From: Methyloversatilis sp.
Lineage (GTDB): Bacteria > Pseudomonadota > Gammaproteobacteria > Burkholderiales > Rhodocyclaceae
DNA: 46,042 nucleotides
NCBI GenBank assembly: GCA_017984755.1
Contig: JAGNYW010000022.1
Location: forward strand, 1-46,042
Direction: 5' to 3'
Numbering within the stretch: the first letter of the stretch is position 1; each line of letters starts with the position of its first letter. Positions 17,133-27,280 of the stretch are shown here, in pieces. Below the pieces are notes generated by a model. It was not told where the DNA came from. It ran no database searches and saw only the letters and a list, made by a program, of their open reading frames with translations. Made by a program: the position numbers and the translations under genes.

Positions 17133-17764
17133 GACTGGGTTCCTTGTTTGGGCGCCTTTCCGGCGCCGGGCTTGGCATTGAGCAGGGTGGACACGCGCGT
17201 CCAGTCGCCTGCGGCGACCAGCGGCCAGGCGTCGAGCGCGCGGTCGATGGCGGCATCGATGTCGCGCTGCTCCTCGGCGCGCGGACGGTGCAGCACGTAG
17301 TCGGCGACTTCGGCGCCGGGCGACAGCTGGCGCGGATGGCCGATGCCGATGCGCAACCGCCAGTAATCGTTGCTGGCGAGATGGGCGCTGATGTCCTTCA
17401 AGCCGTTGTGACCGCCCAGTCCACCGCCGAACTTGAGGCGCAGTTCCCCGGGCTGGATGTCCAGTTCATCGTGCACCACCAGAATTTCGGCCGGTTCGAT
17501 GCGATAGAAACGGGCGAGCGCTCCGACCGACTGGCCGGAACGGTTCATGAAGGTCTGCGGCAGCAGGAGGGTCACGCCATCGGTACGCGAACTGCCGACG
17601 ATGCCGTTGAAGCGCGCTTCGCGATTGAGCGTGACGCCCAGCTTGCGGGCGAGCTGCTCACAAAACCAAAACCCGGCGTTGTGCCGGGTTTCGGAGTATT
17701 CCGGGCCGGGGTTGCCCAGCCCGACGACGAGCCGGGGTAAGGCTTTCGAACCGCTCCCGGACAT
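17129..17764 (-). CDS. pth: peptidyl-tRNA hydrolase Pth
   Basis: The 211-residue cytosolic enzyme releases tRNA from drop-off peptidyl-tRNA. Signatures are [19 protein letters not shown] at about residues 14-32, which includes the catalytic His, then [18 protein letters not shown] with the conserved Asp, and the [10 protein letters not shown] loop at about 112-121. The C-terminal tail is slightly extended and basic. It starts nine bases after rplY and overlaps ychF by four bases. Confidence 0.97.
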   Translation of the reverse strand: MSGSGSKALPRLVVGLGNPGPEYSETRHNAGFWFCEQLARKLGVTLNREARFNGIVGSSRTDGVTLLLPQTFMNRSGQSVGALARFYRIEPAEILVVHDELDIQPGELRLKFGGGLGGHNGLKDISAHLASNDYWRLRIGIGHPRQLSPGAEVADYVLHRPRAEEQRDIDAAIDRALDAWPLVAAGDWTRVSTLLNAKPGAGKAPKQGTQS

Positions 17765-17773
17765 CGTGGCGAC

Positions 17774-18382
17774 TTACTTCTCTGCTTCGCCGGCAGCAGC
17801 GGCATCGTCGGACTTCGCGCCACGCGGCAGCGTGAGCGTCGCGACGACCGGATCGGTTCCGTGCGTGATGACTTCGACGCCAGCCGGAAGCTTGATCTGC
17901 GAAATATGCACCGACTGACCGACCGACAGACCCGACAGATCGACTTCGAGGAACTCGGGCAGCGCGCTGGGCAGGCACTTGATGTCGAGCTCATTCATCA
18001 CGTGCGACACGACGCCACCCTGCATCTTCACGCCGGGAGCTGCTTCGGCATTGATGAAGTGCAGCGGCACCTTGGTGTGCAGTTCGTGCGTCAGATCGAC
18101 GCGCTGGAAATCGACGTGCATGACCTGCTGGCGATAGGCGTGCATCTGGGTGTCGCGCAGCAGCACCGATTCCTTCGTGCCGGCGACATTGATGGTCAGC
18201 ACGGATGCATGAAATGCTTCCTTGCGCAGGGCGTGATAGATTTCGTTGTGGTCGAGCGTGATCGCCAGGGCAGGCTGGTTGCCGCCGTAGATGATCGCCG
18301 GGACCTGCGCTGCGCGACGCAGGCGGCGGCTCGCTCCGGTGCCCTGTGCTTCGCGCGTGTTCGCGTTGAGTTCGATTGACAT
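17774..18382 (-). CDS. rplY: 50S ribosomal protein L25 (long, Ctc form)
   Basis: The 202-residue protein is L25 with the C-terminal TL5/Ctc domain, which binds 5S rRNA. The N-terminal domain (MSIELNANTREAQGTGASRR and the VPAIIYGG block) is at residues 1-90, and the TL5 beta domain with PLHFINAEAAPGVK and PEFLEVDLSGL is at about 105-185. The tail is acidic and Ala-rich. A GGAG ribosome site lies five bases before the ATG. It follows prs by 69 bases that can fold into a hairpin. Confidence 0.96.
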   Translation of the reverse strand: MSIELNANTREAQGTGASRRLRRAAQVPAIIYGGNQPALAITLDHNEIYHALRKEAFHASVLTINVAGTKESVLLRDTQMHAYRQQVMHVDFQRVDLTHELHTKVPLHFINAEAAPGVKMQGGVVSHVMNELDIKCLPSALPEFLEVDLSGLSVGQSVHISQIKLPAGVEVITHGTDPVVATLTLPRGAKSDDAAAAGEAEK

Positions 18383-18402
18383 GATGACTCCAGGTTGATT
18401 TA

Positions 18403-18424
18403 AGCCGCCCGCGACCAGGCGGCT
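18403..18424 (-). promoter_or_regulatory. hairpin in the rplY leader
   Basis: In the prs-rplY spacer, 18403-18409 (AGCCGCC) and 18418-18424 (GGCGGCT) can pair across an eight-base loop, about 20 bases before the rplY start. No T tract follows, so it could be an RNA processing or translation-control element. A role is not demonstrated. Confidence 0.3.
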
Positions 18425-18451
18425 TGGGGTGATCCCTTCAGGGAACGGACT

Positions 18452-19402
18452 TCATTCCATGAAGAGGGACGAAACGGATTCTTCATTGCTGATGCGCAGC
18501 AGGGTTTCGGCCATCAGTTCGGCGATCGAAACCACGCGGATCTTGTTGCAGGCCTGGGCAGCAGGCGACAGCGGAATGGTATCGGTCACCACCAGCTGAT
18601 CGAGGTCGGACTGGGCAATGCGGCTGATCGCTTCGCCGGACAGCACGGCATGCGTGCAGTAGGCCAGCACGCCGGCGGCACCATTCTGCTTGAGCGCCTG
18701 CGCCGCCTTGCACAGCGTGCCGGCGGTGTCGACCATGTCGTCCATGATGACGCAGGTGCGACCGGACACATCGCCGATGATGTTCATCACTTCCGACACA
18801 TTGGCCTTCGGACGGCGCTTGTCGATGATGGCCAGATCGCACTCGAGACGCTTGGCGAATGCGCGCGCGCGCACCACGCCACCGACGTCGGGCGACACCG
18901 CCATCATGTTCGGGTATTCCTTCTTCCAGATATCTCCGAGCAGGATCGGGGTGGCGTAGATGTTGTCCACCGGAATGTCGAAGAAACCCTGGATCTGGTC
19001 GGCATGCAGATCGACCGTCAGCAGACGCTGAACGCCCACGGCCTGCAGCATGTTGGCCACCACCTTGGCGGTGATCGGCACACGCGCGCTGCGCGGGCGG
19101 CGGTCCTGCCGGGCATAGCCGAAGTACGGGATCGCAGCAGTGATTCGACCGGCCGATGCACGCTTGAGCGCATCGACCAGAATCACCAGCTCCATGAGAT
19201 TGTCGTTGGTCGGCGCACACGTCGGCTGGAGCACGAACACATCCTTGCCGCGTACGTTTTCCAGAATCTCGACGTTCACCTCGCCGTCGGAGAAGCGACC
19301 GACCTGGGCGCGTCCGAGCGACATGCTCAAGCGCTTGGCCACGTCTGCCGCCAACTTCGGGTTGGCGTTGCCGGTGAAGATCATCAGGCTGTCGTAAGCC
19401 AT
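18452..19402 (-). CDS. prs: ribose-phosphate pyrophosphokinase (PRPP synthetase)
   Basis: The 316-residue enzyme makes PRPP from ribose 5-phosphate and ATP for nucleotide, His and Trp synthesis. Visible signatures are [27 protein letters not shown], the metal-binding [17 protein letters not shown] at about residues 129-145, the flexible [16 protein letters not shown] loop, and the PRPP loop [10 protein letters not shown] at about 218-227. The start at 19400-19402 ([18 protein letters not shown]) matches the family; a 12-codon upstream extension is rejected. It follows tRNA-Gln on the same strand. Confidence 0.98.
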   Translation of the reverse strand: MAYDSLMIFTGNANPKLAADVAKRLSMSLGRAQVGRFSDGEVNVEILENVRGKDVFVLQPTCAPTNDNLMELVILVDALKRASAGRITAAIPYFGYARQDRRPRSARVPITAKVVANMLQAVGVQRLLTVDLHADQIQGFFDIPVDNIYATPILLGDIWKKEYPNMMAVSPDVGGVVRARAFAKRLECDLAIIDKRRPKANVSEVMNIIGDVSGRTCVIMDDMVDTAGTLCKAAQALKQNGAAGVLAYCTHAVLSGEAISRIAQSDLDQLVVTDTIPLSPAAQACNKIRVVSIAELMAETLLRISNEESVSSLFME

Positions 19403-19525
19403 GGTGCCTCGCAAAAACTCGGTGATTGCTCGAACCAAACCGGACTGGCCGGCGCCGCTTGGCTTCAGGCCAGCGCGGAAAACCGCCTCACAACCCGCTG
19501 CACAACCTGTTGCCCAGAAAGCAAG

Positions 19526-19560
19526 TCGGGCAGATCCGCACTGGCTGCGGACCTGCCCGA
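19526..19560 (-). terminator. strong hairpin between tRNA-Gln and prs
   Basis: Arms 19526-19540 and 19546-19560 form a 15-base-pair stem around a five-base loop. The single irregular position is a G-U pair only on the minus strand, which suggests selection for RNA in that direction. The minus strand then reads CTTGCTTTC, a weak pyrimidine tract. It lies 7 bases beyond the tRNA CCA end, so it may terminate the tRNA transcript or protect and process its 3' end before prs. Confidence 0.5.
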
Positions 19561-19567
19561 TGCGATG

Positions 19568-19644
19568 TGGCTGAGGAGGAAGGATTCGAACCTTCGAATG
19601 CCGGAATCAAAATCCGGTGCCTTGACCAACTTGGCGACTCCCCA
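19568..19644 (-). tRNA. tRNA-Gln (anticodon UUG)
   Basis: The minus strand folds into a full cloverleaf. The acceptor stem TGGGGAG pairs with CTCCTCA (U1-A72, one G-U), the anticodon loop contains TTG flanked by the CCGGA/TCCGG stem, and the T arm is GAAGG-TTCGAAT-CCTTC. A G discriminator and an encoded CCA (19570-19568) end the molecule. U1-A72 is characteristic of tRNA-Gln. It sits between ispE and prs, a common arrangement in betaproteobacteria. Confidence 0.96.
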
Positions 19645-19735
19645 AAAACTGCCGCAATGCATGCTGCCGCATTGCCTTCAAATCCCTGCTATACAAGCCT
19701 TCCGACACGCGATGCGCCGGGCACCGCAAACGCTG

Positions 19736-20653
19736 TCAGTACAGGGGATGCACATCCACCCCGCCTGCAACGAAGCCATTCCAGCCGGCCGGCCACACGG
19801 CCGAACAGGTCTCATACAGCCTGTGCGCTTCGTCAAGTCCCGCACACTGCGCGAAAACGCAGGCACCGGAACCACTCATGCGCACTTTTTCAAATGCGAT
19901 GTACCGCCCCAGAAGCGCGACGGCTTGCGCCACTTCGGGGTACAAGGCTACAGCAACTGCCTGCAGATCATTCCGGCCGAACAGCGCGCCATGCAATGCA
20001 CCATTCAACCCGTTTTCAGCAGACGTCGCAGCAAAGTCCGCTATTTTGCAAGGTTCGGTATTTCGTGTCAATTCCGGCGCGGCAAAAATGCGCTGGGTCG
20101 GCACGGATACGCCCGGCGCCACCACGAGGTAGGCGGCCGGAGGCAGAGCGATCGCCTGCAGTTTCTCGCCCACGCCTTCGGCAAATGCAGAGCGGCCGAA
20201 CACGAATACCGGCACATCGGCGCCCAGCGTCAATGCGAGTTCCTGCAGACGTTCGCGCGACAGCCCGAGATTCCACAGGCGGGTCAGCGCAATCAGCACG
20301 GTAGCTGCGTCGGAACTGCCACCGCCCAGGCCACCGCCCATCGGCAGCCGCTTGTCCAGTTCGATATCGACACCCGACGTACACCCGGTTTCAGCCTTGA
20401 GCAGCTGCGCGGCGCGCACGCACAGGTCATCGCTTTCGGCCACCCCCTCGAGCGCGCCGACGCGCCGGACGGCATCGTCTGAACGCGGCGAGAAGCGCAG
20501 CCGATCGCCGAAATCGAGGAAGCGGAAGGCAGTCTGCAGCAGGTGATAGCCATCCGGCCTGCGGCCGGTCACATGGAGGAACAGGTTGATCTTGGCCGGC
20601 GCATCGAGCCAAATCTTCCAGTCGATGGCGGCAGTCACGGCAGCGGATTCCAT
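19736..20653 (-). CDS. ispE: 4-diphosphocytidyl-2-C-methyl-D-erythritol kinase IspE
   Basis: The 305-residue GHMP kinase phosphorylates CDP-ME in the MEP isoprenoid pathway. Catalytic Lys is in PAKINLFL (K21), the ATP loop PMGGGLGGGSSDAA is at about residues 104-117 with catalytic D115, and the third GHMP motif MSGSGACVFA is near 262-271. The ATG at 20651-20653 overlaps the lolB end by 19 bases. A GTG five codons later (20638) would form a GTGA junction with the lolB stop and is a real alternative. Isoprenoids made here feed the ubiquinone chain attached by UbiA elsewhere in the window. Confidence 0.96.
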   Translation of the reverse strand: MESAAVTAAIDWKIWLDAPAKINLFLHVTGRRPDGYHLLQTAFRFLDFGDRLRFSPRSDDAVRRVGALEGVAESDDLCVRAAQLLKAETGCTSGVDIELDKRLPMGGGLGGGSSDAATVLIALTRLWNLGLSRERLQELALTLGADVPVFVFGRSAFAEGVGEKLQAIALPPAAYLVVAPGVSVPTQRIFAAPELTRNTEPCKIADFAATSAENGLNGALHGALFGRNDLQAVAVALYPEVAQAVALLGRYIAFEKVRMSGSGACVFAQCAGLDEAHRLYETCSAVWPAGWNGFVAGGVDVHPLY

Positions 20654-21216
20654 GCATCGACCAGCAGGCGGAACGAATACTCACCGTCGCTGGCTTCGAT
20701 CAGGCGAGGCAGCGCGTCGGGCGTATCGTCTTCGTACTGCACGAACTCGACGCGCCAGCCGCGTTCGGACAACGAACTGATGCGCCCGACCGAATCGCGC
20801 GACATGACGAGCGCCCGGCCGGGTCGTCCGGTTACCCAGTAAGCCGCGCCGGTGAGCGGGATGTCGGCGCCGAAGGCCGAACGTGCAAGATCGTCGAGCG
20901 AGGCAGCTTGCGTCACGCGCTGGCTGTCGTCGATCAGCTGCACGCCGGTTTCGTCGCGATTGAGCTGCGCCAGCACCTTGCCGAGCGGACCGTTGATCTG
21001 CAGTTCGTCGCGTGCGGTCGAATGCTGCCAGTCGAGGCTGGCCGACGCCGTCTGATCAGGTCCCTTGACCACGAAACGACCGCTCAGCGAAAACATGGCG
21101 TTGCGCGCGTCGCGGGCGGCCGCCCGGATGAGCGTGTGCTGATCGACACTGACCGGTGGCCGGGTGGAACAGGCGGTCAGTGCGAGCGCACACAGCCCCA
21201 GAAAGAACCACCTCAC
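20635..21216 (-). CDS. lolB: outer-membrane lipoprotein receptor LolB
   Basis: The 193-residue lipoprotein accepts lipoproteins from LolA and inserts them into the outer membrane. Beginning at the GTG 21216-21214, the signal is MRWFFLGLCALALTAC, with the lipidated Cys at residue 16. The LolB fold follows, with FSLSGRFVVKGPDQTASASLDWQ and the LINGPLGK-like block. The GTG overlaps the stop of the upstream TPR gene in a GTGA junction, which decides the start; the longer open frame from 21285 adds a basic stretch that would spoil the signal peptide. ispE overlaps downstream. Confidence 0.92.
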   Translation of the reverse strand: MRWFFLGLCALALTACSTRPPVSVDQHTLIRAAARDARNAMFSLSGRFVVKGPDQTASASLDWQHSTARDELQINGPLGKVLAQLNRDETGVQLIDDSQRVTQAASLDDLARSAFGADIPLTGAAYWVTGRPGRALVMSRDSVGRISSLSERGWRVEFVQYEDDTPDALPRLIEASDGEYSFRLLVDAWNPLP

Positions 21217-22946
21217 GGAATGAAGCGCTTGATGGTCGAGGCCAGCGCCGCGTTGTCCGGATACTGCTCGGCGACCGTACGCCACAGTTTCTCGGCGTCA
21301 TCCTTCTGCCCGAGCAACCACTTCACTTCACCCAGATGGGCCGCGATTTCAGGATCGGGCCGGATCGCGAACGCGCGTTCCAGATAGGTCAGCGCGGCAT
21401 TGAGGTCGCCCCGCCTGAACATCACCCAGCCCATGCTGTCGAGAATGAAAGGGTCATCCGGCGCGAGTTCGAGTCCCCTGGCGATCAGGCTCTGCGCCTC
21501 GTCGAGCCGGATGTTGCGTTCGGTGAGCGAATATCCGAGCGCGTTGTAGGCGTGCGCATGGTCGGGTTTGACTTCAATCAGGCGGCGCAGGCGCTGTTCT
21601 GCCAGATCGAGGCGATTGTCGCGTTCGGCCAGCATGGCGGTTTCGTAAAGCAGTTCCGGCTGATCCGGTTCGGCTGCAAGCGCTGCCTCGAGCACGGCCT
21701 TGCCCTCTTCGGCACGATCGGCGTCACGCAACAGCTGGAATTCGAGCATGGCCGAACGCGACTTGCTGCCGCCCGGCTGGTCGGCCAGCATCCGCAGATG
21801 CGCACGCGCATCGTCGAGACGCCCGATCCGGCTCAGCAAGAGCACGTAACGTCCCTGAGCGCCGAGGTAATGATCGCCCTGCCCGACCTGCTGATACCAG
21901 TTCAGCGCATCGTCGTTCTGCTTGAGCTCTTCTGCCAGTTGCGCGAGGTAGAGCCTGACGAGGTTGGGATCCTGGTAGCGCATGCCCAGCAATTTGGTGA
22001 AATATGACTGCGCGCCGACATAATCCTGCATCTGCATGGCCAGCACGCCGACCGCAAACACCACATCGGGGTTGTTCGGTGCGTTGCCCAGAATCGTTTC
22101 GAACTGCTTGCGTGCATCCGGATAATTGCGTTCGGCCACCAGCAGACGCGCAAACTGCAGGCGCACTTCACGCGCATCCGGATAGCGCGACAGATGCTTT
22201 TCCATCAGCTTGTGCGCGGCTTTCGGATCGGATTCGGCAACGGTCTGTGCCTTGAGCAGCAGGCCGGCTTCCCATTCGGGCCGGAGGTCGTGGGCACGGG
22301 TCGCGGCGACCTGCGCACGCTTGGGATCACGCGCCAGCATGGCCGCCTGGGCGCGGGCGAAGTGTGCTTCGGCGTGCGACAGATAAGGCTCGGTCAGGCG
22401 TTCGAGCATGTGCATCGCGAGAACCTTGTCCTGCAGACGGCCGAGCACGCGGTTGAGACGCAGCAGGCTTTCGCCGATCTGCGTGCCTTCCTGCGCGAGC
22501 AGGCTGACCAGTTGCGGTTCGAGTTCTTCCGGCCGGTTGGCATTGACCAGCAGGCCGGCGAGCATCTGGCGCGCCTGCACCGATTCCGGATCGAGTTCCA
22601 GCCACAATTGGCTTGCCTGGAGTGCAATCTCGCTCTGCCGGCTGAAGGCGGCGATTTCTGCGGCTCGCTTGGCGATGCGCGGATCACGCGTCGACTGCGC
22701 CAGATCCATGTAGGCCGAAGCGGACAGGCCAAGCTCGCCGCGCTGCGCAGCGACTTCGCCCAGCAGCAGCTGATAGGTGATCTGGCGCGTCAGTTCGAGT
22801 TCGGGCAGCTGGGGCACGCGGGGTGCTGCCGCCTTCATCTCGGCAGCCGGTTCTTCCGCTGCGGACGGCGGCAGCTTGCCTGTCTGGGCACAGGCGCCAA
22901 GCACCAGTGGCAGCAGAAGGGCGAGCAACAGGGGGCGGTTTGTCAT
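21213..22946 (-). CDS. TPR-repeat lipoprotein of the lolB-ispE operon
   Basis: The 577-residue protein has a lipoprotein signal (MTNRPLLLALLLPLVLGAC, Cys 19), an Ala/Pro/Glu linker, then about 10-12 tetratricopeptide repeats to the end. Clear repeat units include AERNYPDARKQFETILGNAPNNPDV and AERDNRLDLAEQRLRRLIEVKPDHAHAYNALGYSL. It should be anchored to a periplasmic face of the envelope and act as a protein-protein scaffold. A TPR protein directly upstream of lolB is common in betaproteobacteria, but its partner is not known. It is the first gene of the operon and divergent from mutM. Confidence 0.9.
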   Translation of the reverse strand: MTNRPLLLALLLPLVLGACAQTGKLPPSAAEEPAAEMKAAAPRVPQLPELELTRQITYQLLLGEVAAQRGELGLSASAYMDLAQSTRDPRIAKRAAEIAAFSRQSEIALQASQLWLELDPESVQARQMLAGLLVNANRPEELEPQLVSLLAQEGTQIGESLLRLNRVLGRLQDKVLAMHMLERLTEPYLSHAEAHFARAQAAMLARDPKRAQVAATRAHDLRPEWEAGLLLKAQTVAESDPKAAHKLMEKHLSRYPDAREVRLQFARLLVAERNYPDARKQFETILGNAPNNPDVVFAVGVLAMQMQDYVGAQSYFTKLLGMRYQDPNLVRLYLAQLAEELKQNDDALNWYQQVGQGDHYLGAQGRYVLLLSRIGRLDDARAHLRMLADQPGGSKSRSAMLEFQLLRDADRAEEGKAVLEAALAAEPDQPELLYETAMLAERDNRLDLAEQRLRRLIEVKPDHAHAYNALGYSLTERNIRLDEAQSLIARGLELAPDDPFILDSMGWVMFRRGDLNAALTYLERAFAIRPDPEIAAHLGEVKWLLGQKDDAEKLWRTVAEQYPDNAALASTIKRFIP

Positions 22947-23103
22947 GGGCAGGATCGCCAGGTTGGTTCAGGGTACGCTTTTCGGTGCTACGGCCTTTGA
23001 GTGCCCCGGCTAAAATTCGTTGCAGCTGCCAGGGCGATCGACCCCGGGGGCTGATGTTATTCCAAATCCCAACCGCCCGCCGCGCCGCCCGCGCGCTTAC
23101 CCG

Positions 23104-23916
23104 ATGCCCGAATTGCCTGAAGTGGAAACCACCCGTCGCGGCATTGCCGGCCCGCTGACGGGACGTCGCGTGGATGACGCGGTGGTGCGCAACGCATCGT
23201 TGCGCTGGCCCGTCCCGGCACACCTGACCACGTTGCTGTCCGGACAGACGCTGCGACAGATCGACCGGCGCGCCAAATATCTGCTGCTCCGCTTCGAGCG
23301 CGGCACGCTGATCATCCATCTGGGCATGTCGGGCAGCCTGCGTATCCTGCCGACGGCCACGGCACCGGAAAAGCACGACCACTTCGATCTGACTTTCGGC
23401 GACGTGACACTGCGGCTGCGCGATCCGCGCCGTTTCGGCGCCGTGCTCTGGCATGAAGGCGATGATCGCGACCACGCCCTGCTCGCGTCGCTCGGCCCCG
23501 AACCGCTCGGTGACGATTTCAGCGGCGCGGCGCTGCACGCCGCTCTTGCAAGACGCCAGTGCGCCATCAAGCTCGCCATCATGGACAGTTCGGTGGTGGT
23601 CGGCGTGGGCAACATCTACGCCTCGGAAAGCCTGTTCCGCGCGCGGCTGCGGCCGGGCACCGCTGCGCGCAGGCTGACCCTGCCGCAGACCACGCGTCTG
23701 GCCGACGAAATCCGCCAGACGCTGCGCGACGCCCTGGCGGCCGGTGGAAGCACGCTGCGCGACTTCCTGCACGCGGACGGCAAACCGGGTTATTTCCAGC
23801 AGAGCTACTTCGTATATGGTCGCGAGGGAGAGCCCTGCCGGGTATGCGCGACGCCGATCCGCAACCGGCGTCTCGGCAGCCGTTCCACCTTCTTCTGCCC
23901 GGCATGTCAGCGATAG
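23104..23916 (+). CDS. mutM: formamidopyrimidine-DNA glycosylase MutM
   Basis: The 270-residue base-excision enzyme removes 8-oxoguanine and formamidopyrimidines. After Met removal the N-terminus is PELPEVETTRRGI, where the Pro is the catalytic nucleophile and Glu follows. The RRAKYLLLRF Lys is at about residue 57, the SSVVVGVGNIYASE helix-hairpin block follows at about 160-173, and the C-terminal zinc finger is C-x2-C-x16-C-x2-C (CRVC to CPAC). The ATG at 23104 is fixed by the N-terminal Pro requirement. It is divergent from the TPR lipoprotein and precedes a GTPase gene by 47 bases. Confidence 0.97.
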   Translation: MPELPEVETTRRGIAGPLTGRRVDDAVVRNASLRWPVPAHLTTLLSGQTLRQIDRRAKYLLLRFERGTLIIHLGMSGSLRILPTATAPEKHDHFDLTFGDVTLRLRDPRRFGAVLWHEGDDRDHALLASLGPEPLGDDFSGAALHAALARRQCAIKLAIMDSSVVVGVGNIYASESLFRARLRPGTAARRLTLPQTTRLADEIRQTLRDALAAGGSTLRDFLHADGKPGYFQQSYFVYGREGEPCRVCATPIRNRRLGSRSTFFCPACQR

Positions 23917-23963
23917 CGCGTGCGGTCTGTGCTAGATTGCCAAGTGCATGAATGGAGACGGCA

Positions 23964-25916
23964 ATGGGGATGCAGGAAGAGCTATCGGCATATGGAAGCT
24001 GGCGCACGCGTGTCGAGCAGACCATTGGCCGCATCCGGGGCTGGCTCTTCGAGAGCAATCTGAGCGACGCTCACAACGATCAGTGCATCGAGCAGCTTCT
24101 GCTGAAGTTGCGCGACGACCGTCTGGTGATAGCCTTCGTCGCCGAATTTTCGCGCGGCAAGTCGGAACTGATCAACGCCATGTTCTTCGGCGATCAGGGC
24201 GCTCGCGTGCTGCCGTCGAGTTCGGGGCGCACCACGATGTGCCCGACGGAACTGATGTACGACGCCGCACGCCCACCCTGCATCGAACTGCTGCCCATCG
24301 ACACCCGTCGCACCGCCAGCACCGTGGCCGACCTGAAAGGCCGGCCGGAGATCTGGAAGCGCATTCCGCTCGACATGACGTCGTCGGCATCGCTGCAGCA
24401 GGTTCTGTCGCAGGTCAGCGAACAGCGCAAGGTTTCCATCGGCGACGCGGAACAGCTTGGGTTCCACATCGACGTGAGCGGCGAAAGCGGCCTGCAGCCC
24501 GACGCGCAGGGCGCGGTCGATGTACCCGCATGGCGCCACGCAGTGATCAACATGCCGCATCCGCTGCTGCGTCAGGGGCTGGTCATCCTGGATACGCCGG
24601 GCCTGAATGCGATCGGCGCCGAACCTGAACTGACCCTGTCCCTGCTGCCGTCGGCCCACGCGGTGCTGTTCGTGCTCGGCATGGACACCGGCGTGACGCA
24701 AAGCGATCTGGCCGTGTGGAAGACGCATGTCACCGCGGCCGGTGGCTCCCGCCAGGGCCGGCTGGCGGTGCTGAACAAGATGGACGGGCTGTGGGATGGT
24801 CTGCGCAGTGAAGAGCAGGTCGACGCCGAGATCGCGCGCCAGGTCAGTTCCTGTGCAGCCACGCTCGACCTTCCTGAAAGCCGCGTGTTTCCCGTTTCGG
24901 CCCAGAAGGGACTGCTCGCCCGCATCCAGCGTGACGCAGCCCTGCTGTCGCGCAGCCGACTGCCTCAGCTGGAACGCGCCCTGATCGAGGACCTGCTGCC
25001 TGCCAAGCGCGAGATCGTGAGCGCAGCGGTGGAGCACGATGCCGGCGGACTGCTCGCCCGCACCGGGGACGTACTGGCGGGCCGGAAGCGTGCGATCGCC
25101 GACCAGCTGGCCGAGTTTTCCGACCTGCGCGGCAAGAACCGGGGCGTCATCCAGTACATGCTCAAGCGCGTACGCGCCGAAAAGGAAGAATTCGAGCGCG
25201 GGCTGGAACGCTTCTACGCCACACGCAACGTGTTTTCGACCCAGACCAACGCACTGTTCGCGCACCTCGGCATGGATGCGCTGCGCGCGCGTACGGCGCA
25301 GACCCGCGACCTGATGGAAAAGGCGAATTTTTCGCTGCAGTTGCGTGATGCGATGAACGGTTTCTTCGGCGATGTGCGCGGCAGCCTGGAGAAATCGGCG
25401 GTCAGCGTGGATGAAATCTTCCGCATGATGGAGGCGATGTATCAGCGCTTCTCGGCCGAACACGACCTGCGGCTGGGCGTTCCGGTACCGTTTTCAGTGC
25501 AGCGCTACGAGAAGGACATCACCCGGCTGGAAAAGGCGTTTCACCAGCAGTTCAATACCTGGCTCAATCTGCTCACCACTGAAAAGCGGCTGCTCACCCA
25601 GCGTTTCTTCGAAACCGTTGCAGTGCAGGTGCGCAAGCACATGGAAGTGGTGAACCGCGATGTCGAGCACTGGCTGCGCGCCATCATGGCGCCGCTGGAA
25701 AACCAGGTACGGGAGCACCAGAAACAGTTGAAGCGCCGGCTGGAGAGCGTGAAGCGCATTCACGAAGCAACCGATACGCTGGAAGACAGGATAGAAGAAC
25801 TGCGCCAGAACGAGGCGGCGATAACCCAGCAGATGGAAGAACTCGCCCGCCTGCGCGCCGCGCTGGAGACGGCGATCAAGGCACCGGTCATCCGGGCGAT
25901 GGACGCTGCCGCCTGA
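23964..25916 (+). CDS. dynamin-family GTPase
   Basis: The product of about 650 residues has an N-terminal dynamin-like GTPase domain and a long helical C-terminal half. Motifs: a P-loop-like AEFSRGKSELINAMFF at about residues 58-73, a switch segment with SSSGRTTMCPTEL, G3 DTPGLN at about 211-216, and G4 NKMDG at about 269-273. The P-loop starts with Ala instead of Gly and has Glu after GKS instead of Ser/Thr. Heptad-like stretches at about 360-420 and 570-640 suggest coiled coils. There is no signal or clear membrane helix, so it would act at the inner face of a membrane. I chose the ATG at 23964 because GGAG lies six bases upstream; ATGs at 23952 and 23970 are alternatives. The specific function is unknown. 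Confidence 0.85.
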   Translation: MGMQEELSAYGSWRTRVEQTIGRIRGWLFESNLSDAHNDQCIEQLLLKLRDDRLVIAFVAEFSRGKSELINAMFFGDQGARVLPSSSGRTTMCPTELMYDAARPPCIELLPIDTRRTASTVADLKGRPEIWKRIPLDMTSSASLQQVLSQVSEQRKVSIGDAEQLGFHIDVSGESGLQPDAQGAVDVPAWRHAVINMPHPLLRQGLVILDTPGLNAIGAEPELTLSLLPSAHAVLFVLGMDTGVTQSDLAVWKTHVTAAGGSRQGRLAVLNKMDGLWDGLRSEEQVDAEIARQVSSCAATLDLPESRVFPVSAQKGLLARIQRDAALLSRSRLPQLERALIEDLLPAKREIVSAAVEHDAGGLLARTGDVLAGRKRAIADQLAEFSDLRGKNRGVIQYMLKRVRAEKEEFERGLERFYATRNVFSTQTNALFAHLGMDALRARTAQTRDLMEKANFSLQLRDAMNGFFGDVRGSLEKSAVSVDEIFRMMEAMYQRFSAEHDLRLGVPVPFSVQRYEKDITRLEKAFHQQFNTWLNLLTTEKRLLTQRFFETVAVQVRKHMEVVNRDVEHWLRAIMAPLENQVREHQKQLKRRLESVKRIHEATDTLEDRIEELRQNEAAITQQMEELARLRAALETAIKAPVIRAMDAAA

Positions 25917-25921
25917 GCCGT

Positions 25922-25949
25922 ACGGTTTGCCGCGACGCGCCGCTAACCG

Positions 25950-25950
<1 letters not shown>
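25922..25950. terminator. hairpin between convergent GTPase and ferredoxin genes
   Basis: The 29 bases form an imperfect stem: six pairs, a T-T mismatch, two pairs, a C-C mismatch, then three pairs around a three-base loop. It fills the gap between the two stop codons. There is no T tract, so it is a candidate bidirectional terminator only. Confidence 0.35.
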
Positions 25951-27236
<1,286 letters not shown>

Positions 27237-27280
27237 GCATCCATATTAATGCCGGCAGACGACGTCCGGCTTGCGGCAGG

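Noticed and set aside
21217-21285. Longer LolB start at 21285
   Set aside because: It would lie inside the TPR gene and put a 23-residue basic stretch before the lipoprotein signal; the GTG at 21216 fits better.
23982-25463. Large antisense open frame in the GTPase gene
   Set aside because: It mirrors a well-supported coding frame, matches no family and is typical of high-GC third-position bias.
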